In this document: piece after piece, positions 43,822-51,615 of the stretch
Layout of the letters: each line of letters begins with the position of its first letter
Position numbering within the stretch: position 1 is the first letter of the stretch
Notes under the pieces: generated by a model
Databases searched by the model: none
Told to the model about the DNA's origin: nothing
Seen by the model: only the letters and a program-made list of their open reading frames with translations
Program-made: the position numbers and the translations under genes
Origin: Roseimaritima ulvae
Lineage (GTDB): Bacteria > Planctomycetota > Planctomycetia > Pirellulales > Pirellulaceae
Direction: 5' to 3'
Assembly (NCBI RefSeq): GCF_008065135.1
Contig: NZ_CP042914.1
Coordinates: forward strand, 1,426,001-1,490,000
DNA length: 64,000 nucleotides

Positions 43822-45243
43822 TTACTGACAACGCGGAAATCGCACGGTCACCGTGGTGCCGTGCTCGGGCTGGGACGAAATGTCGAACGTTGCTCGATGT
43901 GTTACGAAGACCTGCTTGGCGATCGACAACCCCAACCCACTGCCGCCGCCCTGACGTGAGCGGGCCTTATCCACGCGATAAAAACGTTCCGCCACCCGCG
44001 GCAAGTGTTCTGCACTGATGCCGACCCCGGTGTCACGAACCACTAATTCAGCGCTCGATTCCGCAACCTGGACCGTCAGCGTGACGCTGCCGCCGGGACG
44101 GTTATAGAGGATGCTGTTCTTCAACAGGTTCAAGATCGCTCGCTCCAGTTGCTGCGGATCGCCGAGCACGGACGCGGCGGTGGTTTCGGCGGTCAGCGTG
44201 ACTTCCGCGTGCTCGGCAACCGGACGCATCAGGTCCGTGCATTTGGCCGCGATTCGGTCCAGACGCAGCGGCGAAGACGGCGACTGCGATTCACTGGCAT
44301 CCAACCGAGCCAGCGTCAACAACGACTCGACCAGTTCCGACAAACGCTCCCCGGCGTCGGCACAGGTCGTCAGCGCTTTGACATATTCTTCCGGGCGTCT
44401 CGGTTTCTTCAGAGCCAGTTCGACCTGAGATTGAATCACCGCCAGCGGAGTCCGCAATTCGTGAGACGCATCGGCCGCAAACCGCCGCTGTTGCTCGAAC
44501 GACAACTGCACTCGATCGAATGCCCGATTCAGAATCCCTGCCAGTTCGCCCAGTTCCGTATCCGTCTCGACCACATCGATCCGCGGTGTCATATCCGCCA
44601 CGGAAAACCGCGTGGCGGTATTGGCCATCGCTTCAATGGGGCGCACCACCGAGCGTGACAGCCACCAACCGCCGACCAGCCCGACGGACAAAATACCAAT
44701 GGAAACCGCGGAGATTTGAAGCGTCAGGCGACGCAACATGGCCCGCTCGCCGCGAACGTCTCGGCCCACCAGGATCTGCGTTCCCGAAGGCCCCACGATC
44801 CGCAGTTCGCGAGCGTCGCCGCGTCGCCGGACGCGGGTATCCACACCCCGCAGCGTATGATCAAACGCGGGCGGAGCCTCGTCCGGCAAACGCTCCGACT
44901 TCAACACTCGCCCATCTTCGAGCCAGATGACAAAGTAGCGAGCAGGTTTTCTGGGAGCGGCTTGGACAGGGTTGGGAATTCGCGGTAGGGACAGTCGCCG
45001 ATCGTTGTCCGGCGAGAGCGTGACCGGCGCGGTGGCGGCTTGATCCACACCGGGCAATGGTATCCCGCGCAGGCTGCCGTCCAAGACGCGAGCGGCCGCC
45101 AACAAGTCCGCGTCGATCTCGCCCCATAGCGCACGACGCGTTTGCATAAACCAAGCCGTCCCCAGCCCCGCGACAACGAACATCAAAATCGTGGCGTGCC
45201 AGAACTGTAAACGCCAGGTGGTGGATTTTGTAAAGCGACGCAC
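43822..45243 (-). CDS. Sensor histidine kinase
   Basis: About 473 residues: TM1 WHATILMFVVAGLGTAWFM, periplasmic domain, TM2 ISAVSIGILSVGLVGGWWL, HAMP (RSVVRPIEAMANTATRFS), H-box FAADASHELRTPLAVIQSQ, N-box ERAILNLLKNSILYN, G1 VVRDTGVGISAEHL and G2 GGGSGLGLSIAKQVF. The likely start is GTG 45243, 8 bp after the stop of the partner response regulator. The layout resembles CusS/heavy-metal-type kinases. It is convergent with arsA, and the last of four same-strand genes with a YHYH protein. Confidence 0.9.
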   Translation of the reverse strand: MRRFTKSTTWRLQFWHATILMFVVAGLGTAWFMQTRRALWGEIDADLLAAARVLDGSLRGIPLPGVDQAATAPVTLSPDNDRRLSLPRIPNPVQAAPRKPARYFVIWLEDGRVLKSERLPDEAPPAFDHTLRGVDTRVRRRGDARELRIVGPSGTQILVGRDVRGERAMLRRLTLQISAVSIGILSVGLVGGWWLSRSVVRPIEAMANTATRFSVADMTPRIDVVETDTELGELAGILNRAFDRVQLSFEQQRRFAADASHELRTPLAVIQSQVELALKKPRRPEEYVKALTTCADAGERLSELVESLLTLARLDASESQSPSSPLRLDRIAAKCTDLMRPVAEHAEVTLTAETTAASVLGDPQQLERAILNLLKNSILYNRPGGSVTLTVQVAESSAELVVRDTGVGISAEHLPRVAERFYRVDKARSRQGGGSGLGLSIAKQVFVTHRATFDISSQPEHGTTVTVRFPRCQ

Positions 45244-45250
45244 GCGTGAC

Positions 45251-45907
45251 TCATGGGGCGATAACGATATAGCCGTGGCCTCGCCGGGTGGTGACGAAAT
45301 CCTTGCCCAGCTTTTTGCGGATATTGTAGATGTGCACATCCACCAGGTTCGACAACGAATCTTCATTCTCATCGAACAGGTGGTCATACACCTTGCTGCG
45401 GGAGACCAGGCAGCCCTGGTTCAGGGCCAGCAATTCGACCAGTGAGTATTCCCGCGCCGTCAACTCCACCGGCTGATCCTCTTTCTTGACGGTTCGGGTA
45501 GCCGTATCGATGACCACCGTCCCGATGACCAGTTCCGAATTGGCCTGCCCATTGGCTCGCCGAATCAGCGCTCGGATGCGGGCCGACAGTTCGACCAGCG
45601 AAAAAGGTTTGCACAAATAGTCGTCGGCCCCTCCGTCCAGTCCCCGCACTCGATCTTCTACTCCATCGCGGGCGGTCAGGATCAGCACTGGGGTGGCGTC
45701 GGTTTTACGCAGTTCGTCCAGCAGTTGCCAGCCATCGATTTCAGGCAGCATCAAATCCAGCACGATGGCATCGTAGCTCCACTGCTGAGCTTTCCGCAGT
45801 CCGGTTGTGCCGTCGGCCGCTTCATCCACCGCGTAAAGTTCTTCTCGCAATGACGACGCGATGGCGTCTCGCAAACCGGGTTCATCTTCGACGACCAGCA
45901 CTCGCAT
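45251..45907 (-). CDS. OmpR-family response regulator
   Basis: A 218-residue protein. The receiver has acidic residues in MRVLVVEDEPGLRDAI, phospho-acceptor Asp in AIVLDLMLPEIDGWQLL, ILTARDGVEDRV and Lys in DYLCKPFSLVEL. The C-terminal winged helix has LTAREYSLVELLALNQGCLV and VDVHIYNIRKKLGKDFVTTR with RGHGYIV. It pairs with the adjacent histidine kinase and starts 6 bp after the YHYH gene. Probable targets include its own operon, but no direct-repeat operator was identified. Confidence 0.94.
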   Translation of the reverse strand: MRVLVVEDEPGLRDAIASSLREELYAVDEAADGTTGLRKAQQWSYDAIVLDLMLPEIDGWQLLDELRKTDATPVLILTARDGVEDRVRGLDGGADDYLCKPFSLVELSARIRALIRRANGQANSELVIGTVVIDTATRTVKKEDQPVELTAREYSLVELLALNQGCLVSRSKVYDHLFDENEDSLSNLVDVHIYNIRKKLGKDFVTTRRGHGYIVIAP

Positions 45908-45913
45908 CGGCAG

Positions 45914-46996
45914 CTACCTTCGAGGCGGAGGGTTATCGGGTCGTGGCGGCGGGGGCCTTCTACCGCCGCGATCCTCGGGATGCGGACGTCGCTGGTAGGT
46001 TTCGGTGCGTGTCTCGCCATTCGGTTCGACATACGTAAACTTCCAGCCGTTTGCTCCCTGAGGCGAGTACCGGACCGTGCCCGTTTGGCCGCGAACCTGG
46101 TAAGTCAACACGGATTGTTTATCGCCGAATTTGAAGTCCGTAATGGTCGCCCCACGCAGCGGTTGTAGAGCGGGCCGTACCGGGGCGTCACGCGGCTGGG
46201 GTTCGATCTGGTCGCCGCGAATGGTCACCTCCCCACGCATGCCACCGTTGATGTAAGGGTAAGTCTTGGTGGCGTGGTAGTGGTAGCGTCCCTGCGGGTC
46301 GAACTGGCCATTCAAAGCGTCCAACTTGCCCACCGGCGAACCATCCGCTTCGGTCAGGCCGTAGATCGGAAAACCGTCCAGCGCGAACGCGATGGGGTTG
46401 CCTTTGCCGACGATTTTTTCCAGATGTACGGGCGCCATATGGTAATGATAGTCGTCCCCCCGACCGCAGTGGCCGCCCCATTGATCCAGTTCGCCGGCCA
46501 GGAACGCGTCCTCACCGCGATTGTTAAGCGCGTTAAAGATGGGCACGCCGTTGACGGCCAACGCGATCGCGCCGCGGTAGAGGTTGTGTTTGGCGGATAC
46601 GGGTTTATCGGCCAACACGGGGTGCAACGGGATTTGCCACGCGTTGTTGCCCGTGAAGGGTTGCGGCAGGGGCACCTGTTGCTGCCAGGATCGGATTCCC
46701 ACCATCATGTTGTGGTCCGGCAACCCGTTGGATTCGACAAACAGCGTGCTGGCGTCCCAGCGGACGCGAACATGCTGGAATTTCTCGAAGTGACGTGCGA
46801 TGTCGGGTTTGTCGTCCACATCCTGCTCCTTGGTAACAGCCGTCAGCGTATAGGCAGGCATATCGGATGGGTGGTTGTGTTCATGGTCGTGTTCATGACT
46901 GTGGCCGGTATGCCGATGCCAGTCGTGGGCGGAAGCGGACACGGGCAGGCATGCCAGCAGGGTCAGCGTCGCCATGCAGCGCAAAAGCAATGTCAT
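45914..46996 (-). CDS. Secreted YHYH-domain protein with His-rich N-terminus
   Basis: A 360-residue protein with signal peptide LLRCMATLTLLACLPVSASA and a mature N-terminus packed with His (HDWHRHTGHSHEHDHEHNH). The YHYH domain follows: AIALAVNGVPIFNALNNRGE, GGHCGRGDDYHYHMAPVHL, AFALDGFPIYGLTEADGSPV and RYHYHATKTYPYINGGMRGE. The C-terminus is Pro/Arg-rich. His clusters suggest metal binding outside the cell. It is grouped with a two-component system and another secreted protein, which may make it a metal-responsive sensor or sink. Confidence 0.87.
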   Translation of the reverse strand: MTLLLRCMATLTLLACLPVSASAHDWHRHTGHSHEHDHEHNHPSDMPAYTLTAVTKEQDVDDKPDIARHFEKFQHVRVRWDASTLFVESNGLPDHNMMVGIRSWQQQVPLPQPFTGNNAWQIPLHPVLADKPVSAKHNLYRGAIALAVNGVPIFNALNNRGEDAFLAGELDQWGGHCGRGDDYHYHMAPVHLEKIVGKGNPIAFALDGFPIYGLTEADGSPVGKLDALNGQFDPQGRYHYHATKTYPYINGGMRGEVTIRGDQIEPQPRDAPVRPALQPLRGATITDFKFGDKQSVLTYQVRGQTGTVRYSPQGANGWKFTYVEPNGETRTETYQRRPHPEDRGGRRPPPPRPDNPPPRR

Positions 46997-47101
46997 CGTT
47001 CGTCCTGTCAGTGATCGTGGGGGAACACCTGGGCGGGGGAACGTCTCAGGTGCGGGAGAAGCATTTAAGCGTGGCGATAGAGCGTGGCGTTATCCGCTCG
47101 C

Positions 47102-47818
47102 TCAAGGCGTTTCCAAGAGGGGGAATTTTTTCGGCGTGCTGCCATCCGGAGGGGAATCGATTTTCACTCGAAACAGCACCGTGTTATCCAGTTCCAGGTC
47201 ATCGGCCCAGATAAATTTGGCTCCCTCAAAATCGTACTGATAGAAGGGCCGCATCGGCCGCACGGTTTTCTCGTCAAACTCTTTGGCTGCCTGCCAATCG
47301 CTGTCGTCAAAGTCCACCGCCATCCAGTTTTCCGGGATTTCGCGGTGGATGACGCGTGGGTTTTTTGTGTCCCGGTCGATCGGCCCATGGAACACGGACA
47401 ACGCTTTCCAGTGTTTACCCGTTACCGTGCCATCGCCCATTTTGAGGATAAAACCGCCGTCGCCGATTTGGGTGTTGTTGTATTCCATGGCGGTTTTCGC
47501 ATCCGCATTGTCCTTGGCGATCACCGCGATGGTCATCGGGTATTTCGGAAACACGTCGACGGAAATCACGTTGTGAGGCATAAAGCGGATCGAATCGACC
47601 GCCACCAGTTGGCCGTTGATATATAGCGAAAACCAATTGTCGGCGTACACGTTCAACCGCTGCGTATCCTCGATCTCCGGTTTCTGGCCGCGACCGGGAG
47701 GCCCGGGGCGACGGCCCCCACGCTCCGCCAATGCCGCACTGGTCGCCCACACCACAACCACGGTGAGGGCCCCCAACAGCAGCACCGTGGCGGGTTTGCG
47801 AAATTTTTTCAGGAGCAT
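47102..47818 (-). CDS. Secreted galactose-binding-like domain protein
   Basis: A 238-residue protein with signal peptide TVLLLGALTVVVVWATSAAL and a mature domain beginning NVYADNWFSLYINGQLVAVD, with SVDVFPKYPMTIAVIAKDNA, IPENWMAVDFDDSDWQAAKE and LDNTVLFRVKI, which resemble a galactose-binding-like/jelly-roll fold. Function unknown. ATG 47818 is preceded by AGGAGG-like GGGAGGACCAAC. It is the first gene of the minus-strand run 47818-43822, about 105 bp upstream of the YHYH gene. Confidence 0.76.
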   Translation of the reverse strand: MLLKKFRKPATVLLLGALTVVVVWATSAALAERGGRRPGPPGRGQKPEIEDTQRLNVYADNWFSLYINGQLVAVDSIRFMPHNVISVDVFPKYPMTIAVIAKDNADAKTAMEYNNTQIGDGGFILKMGDGTVTGKHWKALSVFHGPIDRDTKNPRVIHREIPENWMAVDFDDSDWQAAKEFDEKTVRPMRPFYQYDFEGAKFIWADDLELDNTVLFRVKIDSPPDGSTPKKFPLLETP

Positions 47819-47973
47819 GTTGGTCCTCCCATGCGGACGGCAAAAGGAAATGGTGGATGGCGTGTCTCTATCCGCCAAGCATACAGCCCTGTACCTGAAG
47901 CTGAGATGAAGCCGAGCCAAAAAAACAGACGAATCCGAGCGTCTGTGCTCGGAGCCACGGGGTATCGCGGCGA

Positions 47974-48540
47974 ACGGGAAACGTCAGCGAGGAGAGGGCG
48001 ACCGCGCCGCTACAAAAGAACCTCCCCTCGCTAAGGCTCGACCCTTCTTGCAAAAGGGGCGCATCCTACGAGCCGCGGCAGTCGGCGATAGCGCGGTAAC
48101 GGTTCCCACGCTATTCCCGAAGGGAATTTCAGACAATAGCCGGTGGTCAGCGCAGCGCCACCACCGGAAAAAAACGGGCAAAATCGGGCCCCCCTCTCCC
48201 CCAAGCAAGCTCCGGAAACCAACGCGAAGAGATGGGGCGAGCTGGCTGGCTATTCGCTATCCACTGCACCACCGCAAGCTTGCTTGGGGGAGAGGGGAGC
48301 CAGATTTTCGTCGCGTCTTTTCCGGCGGTGGTCGCTGCGCTCGACCGCCGGCTATTGGCTATAACGCCTTCGGCGTACTTCGCCCAGTGATCCGATCCCA
48401 GGCCGCTTTTCTGGCAGCTAGCTCGCCAGATCGTCGACACCTCGACAAATTTTGACGTCAGCCACCCCCAACGCCGTGGTTCACGACGCGGCTCGTAGGA
48501 TGCGCCCCTTGAAAAGGAGGGTGAAGAAAGAGGCCCCCCA
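47974..48540. repeat. Repeat family B copy split by a fold-back insert
   Basis: The left part (GTCAGCGAGGAGAGGGCGAC through CTCGCTAAGGCTCGACCC, to about 48046) and the right part (AAAAGGAGGGTGAAGAAAGA, from about 48513) match, in order, the uninterrupted family B copy at 27301-27440. About 465 bp of palindromic DNA lies between them (see next entry). The region separates the divergent genes at 47818 and 48610, whose promoters must lie at its edges. No coding frame is credible. Confidence 0.75.
48048..48515. mobile_element. Fold-back (giant inverted repeat) element
   Basis: Outer arms: GGGGCGCATCCTACGAGCCG near 48056-48075 and its reverse complement near 48489-48508. Inner arms of about 80 nt: 48134-48214 (ATAGCCGGTGG ... 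CTCTCCCCCAAGCAAGCT) and 48276-48358 (AGCTTGCTTGGGGGAGAGG ... CCGGCTATTGG), strongly complementary with few differences, around a centre of about 60 bp. No transposase. A diverged left half recurs at 63735-63840. Confidence 0.7.
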
Positions 48541-48609
48541 CCGCACGCACGGGGTAGTTACAATCGGGCACCGACCTGCCTCTTAGTATCTTTTTAATAG
48601 GACACCTTC

Positions 48610-50217
48610 ATGTCCTCGATTCCGCTTTCCACTGCGACACCGCCCATGAGCCGCACCTATTGGGTTGTCGACGGCCAGTTGCTCGCCGGCGCCTATGCCG
48701 GCCACTCCACTGCGGCCGCTCATCGCGAACGCTTGCAAGGCTTGTTTGACGCTGGGGTGCGAACCATCGTCAGCTTGATGGAAGAGGACGAAACCAACAA
48801 TGTAGGTGTTCCCTTCGTTCCCTACGCCGAAGATTTCCAGCAGATCGCAGCGGCAGCGAACGAGCGCATCGATTGCCTGCGGTTTCCTATCGTCGACGGG
48901 CGGATCACTACCCAGCAGCACATGCGGGAAATCCTCGACACAATCGACCGCTCGATCGCCGACGGACGTCCCGTCTTCGTGCATTGCTTCGGTGGCATCG
49001 GCCGCACCGGCACGGTGGTCTGCTGTTGGCTGCTGCGTCACGGTTACGCCACCAAAAAAAACGTATTCGAAACACTGCAACAACTGCGCACGGCCGATCG
49101 CGAGCGGGCAGCATGGCAGGCTCCGGAAAACGATCTGCAGCGGCAGTTCGTTTTGGATTGGCCCACCTCCGATGTTGCCTCGACGGCACAGGCGAACCAT
49201 CCGCCGGCCAGCAATAACGATTGGTTCACCAAGCTGACCGGGTTTTCCGAACGCACGCCCGCCGAAGTTCGCCAACACATCACGGTAAACGACGATGGCC
49301 GGATGACGTCCAAGGTCAATGGCCAGTCCTATCAAGCGGGTCGATTGGAGGTGGCGTCGCTGGGCGATTTGCGGACCGCCGCCGGAAACGTCACCGATCG
49401 CCAAGGCCGCCTGCAGCTGGAAGAATTGGTGGGAGACGCCAAGGCACTGCATACCAATCCGGCCCATGCGGGAGCTATGTTCCAAGTCGCCTCGCAGTTC
49501 AACCTTTTGGAGATGGTTTCACCGCGGGTTACGCCGGAGCAGGGAGTGGGGATCTATGAACACGACCCCACGCAGGGCCCGGCGTGTGCAATCGCTTGCG
49601 GTGCGGGCACGATTTTTCGCAACTACTTTGTTCCGCTGGGCAGCCAACGCGGACAGTCGCAAAACTGTCAGGTGGACTGCCTGCGGGACTTTGCCGCGGT
49701 GCTCGGGAAACTCGACCAGCCCTGGTGGGAGATGCAAAACGGCTACGCCTTGCCGTCGGCGGACGCACTGCACAAGATCAACGACGTGCTGGACGGATGC
49801 GACGACGCCCAACGCGACACACTCCGTTCCGCCTTACGAGTGGGCGTTCAGTGGAACACCCAAGTCACGCTTGCCGGCTGCCAACATCTGGTTTCCCAGG
49901 TTTATTGCTCGGCCATGCCGGTGGCTTACAGCGGCTTGGCCAGTTCGCTGTGGGAGCCATTGGCAAGGCTGATTCTGGAAGCGGCATACGAAGCGACCCT
50001 GGCCGCGGCGATCATCAATGCCCAGCAGACCGACAACCGCACCGTGTACCTAACCCTGCTGGGCGGCGGCGCATTCGGCAACGATCCGCGTTGGATCCTG
50101 GCGGCCATCGAGCGGGCCTGTCGGCTCAATCGGCGAGCGGACCTGGACGTCAAAATCGTCAGCTACCGAACGTCCAATCCGGCCATCCGCGAACTCGTCG
50201 AAACACTCTCTCACTAG
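48610..50217 (+). CDS. Dual-specificity phosphatase fused to a macrodomain-like module
   Basis: A 535-residue protein. Residues about 15-180 form a protein phosphatase domain with GVRTIVSLMEEDETNN, general-acid Asp region and the catalytic loop VHCFGGIGRTGTVV (Cys and Arg present). Residues about 225-535 form a second domain: AGAMFQVASQFNLLEMVSPR, AIACGAGTIFRNYFVPLG, QNCQVDCLRDFAAVL and VYLTLLGGGAFGNDPRWI. By its sequence pattern, remembered rather than searched, the second domain resembles the macro/ADP-ribose-binding families, including the type found in MavL-like proteins. The phosphatase call is firm; the second module is an inference. AGGA precedes ATG 48610. Confidence 0.78.
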   Translation: MSSIPLSTATPPMSRTYWVVDGQLLAGAYAGHSTAAAHRERLQGLFDAGVRTIVSLMEEDETNNVGVPFVPYAEDFQQIAAAANERIDCLRFPIVDGRITTQQHMREILDTIDRSIADGRPVFVHCFGGIGRTGTVVCCWLLRHGYATKKNVFETLQQLRTADRERAAWQAPENDLQRQFVLDWPTSDVASTAQANHPPASNNDWFTKLTGFSERTPAEVRQHITVNDDGRMTSKVNGQSYQAGRLEVASLGDLRTAAGNVTDRQGRLQLEELVGDAKALHTNPAHAGAMFQVASQFNLLEMVSPRVTPEQGVGIYEHDPTQGPACAIACGAGTIFRNYFVPLGSQRGQSQNCQVDCLRDFAAVLGKLDQPWWEMQNGYALPSADALHKINDVLDGCDDAQRDTLRSALRVGVQWNTQVTLAGCQHLVSQVYCSAMPVAYSGLASSLWEPLARLILEAAYEATLAAAIINAQQTDNRTVYLTLLGGGAFGNDPRWILAAIERACRLNRRADLDVKIVSYRTSNPAIRELVETLSH

Positions 50218-50254
50218 CGACCCGGTGCCCAGCTTACCCCGTCGCCAGCTCTAT

Positions 50255-50295
50255 CTACTGATTTTTTAGTTGACTATCAACTAATTCATCAGTAG
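50255..50295. promoter_or_regulatory. 41-bp palindromic operator for the BlaI-type repressor
   Basis: Two nested perfect inverted repeats share one centre (50275): inner arms TTAGTTGA (50266-50273) and TCAACTAA (50277-50284), outer arms CTACTGAT (50255-50262) and ATCAGTAG (50288-50295). A possible -35 (TTGACT, 50270-50275) lies within it. It is 40 bp upstream of the blaI-type start. Binding is inferred. Confidence 0.75.
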
Positions 50296-50335
50296 GCTGA
50301 AGTTTTTGCTGAATCCTTCAGGTCAAAGAGCTGCG

Positions 50336-50734
50336 ATGGCACGGCATCGACAGGGAACGCCGACGGAAGTCGAGCTGGAAATTTTGCACGTCCTGTGGAA
50401 CCACCAGCCGGCCACGGTGCGGCAGGTGGTGGACGTGCTGAATCAGTCGCGGCCGCGAGCCTATACCTCGATCCTGAGCATGCTGAATGTGATGTTCGAA
50501 AAAGGTTTGGTGACGCGCAAAATGCAGGGGCGAGCCCATGTCTACAGCGCCAAAAAAACGCGTGAGAAGACGCTCGGCCGAGTCGTCCAGGATATGCTCA
50601 GCCGAGCCTTCCATGGCTCAACGACGTCGCTGATCGCGCAAGTCTTGGAACAGTCCAAACCGTCCGCCGATGAACTGGATCAGATCCGGCAGACAATCGA
50701 ACAGTGGGAAAGCGGGGAGGGGAACGATGGTTGA
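50336..50734 (+). CDS. BlaI/MecI/CopY-family transcriptional repressor
   Basis: A 132-residue winged-helix protein: TPTEVELEILHVLWNHQPAT, VRQVVDVLNQSRPRAYTSIL, SMLNVMFEKGLVTRKMQGRA and VYSAKKTREKTLGRVVQDML, the typical BlaI layout of DNA-binding N-terminus and helical dimerisation C-terminus. Such repressors are cleaved when a partner M56 peptidase senses a signal; that partner gene overlaps its 3' end. The 41-bp palindrome upstream is the expected operator. Natural inducer and targets are unknown; no beta-lactamase is near. Confidence 0.92.
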   Translation: MARHRQGTPTEVELEILHVLWNHQPATVRQVVDVLNQSRPRAYTSILSMLNVMFEKGLVTRKMQGRAHVYSAKKTREKTLGRVVQDMLSRAFHGSTTSLIAQVLEQSKPSADELDQIRQTIEQWESGEGNDG

Positions 50735-51590
50735 TTTTCTGAGCTCGTCGCTTTCTCACGACTTGTTTCTGACGCTGGTCACTTTCGGCTGGCTACAACA
50801 GGCATCTCGGACAGCCTCTCCGCTGGCCGTATCCGCAGCGGTGCCTGCCGAGCGTCCCCCGAGCACCGCGCTGACTTCACCACCGGCGGGCACTGCGTCG
50901 CCAACCGCCGATCACAACCGTCTGCGAGAACAGCCAAGCGAACGTCAACCGTCATCGCATCCGGCTGGGGGCTCGAGCATAAAAGCTCTGGCGACGACGC
51001 AGCCGTATGTGTTGTCGAGCTGGTTGGCCGGCGTGTTGCTTTCCGGCGTGAGACTTTCCGTGGGGATCTTTGGCCTGTTCTGGATGCGGTCCGACCGCCG
51101 CGAGCTGCCCAGCGAATTGATGCGTTATTCGCAAACCATAGCGGCTCGCCTGGGTCTGGGTTCCGCTCGCGTGTTCGCTTCCGGCCGCACGCCGATGGCC
51201 TGTGTGGCGGGTCTCTTAAAACCCGTTGTCCTGTTGCCAACCTCCTGGCTCAGCGAATTGCCGCCGGATGTGCTGCAAGCCGTGATCAGTCACGAACTGG
51301 CTCATATCCGTCGCTGGGACACCTGGGTCAATCTATTGCAACGCGTGCTGGAAACGCTGCTGTTTTATCACCCCATGGTGTGGTGGCTGTCCAATCGCGT
51401 TCGCTACGAACGAGAACAGTGTTGCGACAGCCTGGCGGTAAACGCAAGCGGCGACCGCCGCATCTATATCCGCGCACTTGAACAGGTCGGACGATTGCAG
51501 GTTCGTGGCAACCTCAATCTTCCGCCAGCTTTTACGGGAGACCGAAAGATGAATTTGCTCAGTCGAGTCCAGCACATCCTTCGGGACTAA
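50727..51590 (+). CDS. M56-family (BlaR1-like) membrane metallopeptidase, short form
   Basis: A 287-residue protein. It starts MVDFLSSSLSHDLFLTLVTF, then a low-complexity Pro/Ser/Ala segment (residues about 30-90), a membrane segment LAGVLLSGVRLSVGIFGLFW, and the M56 peptidase core MACVAGLLKPVVLLPTSWLS with zinc motif QAVISHELAHIRRWD and the third-ligand region YEREQCCDSLAV. It has no C-terminal penicillin-binding sensor domain. It is coupled to the repressor (ATG 50727 lies within its last codons). It should cleave the repressor on a signal. Confidence 0.88.
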   Translation: MVDFLSSSLSHDLFLTLVTFGWLQQASRTASPLAVSAAVPAERPPSTALTSPPAGTASPTADHNRLREQPSERQPSSHPAGGSSIKALATTQPYVLSSWLAGVLLSGVRLSVGIFGLFWMRSDRRELPSELMRYSQTIAARLGLGSARVFASGRTPMACVAGLLKPVVLLPTSWLSELPPDVLQAVISHELAHIRRWDTWVNLLQRVLETLLFYHPMVWWLSNRVRYEREQCCDSLAVNASGDRRIYIRALEQVGRLQVRGNLNLPPAFTGDRKMNLLSRVQHILRD

Positions 51591-51615
51591 ATACGCCCCG
51601 GTCGGAGAATCATCC

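Noticed and set aside
48138-48360. Possible small RNA or riboswitch in the palindrome
   Set aside because: The structure is explained by two long complementary arms of a fold-back element; no conserved riboswitch core was recognised.
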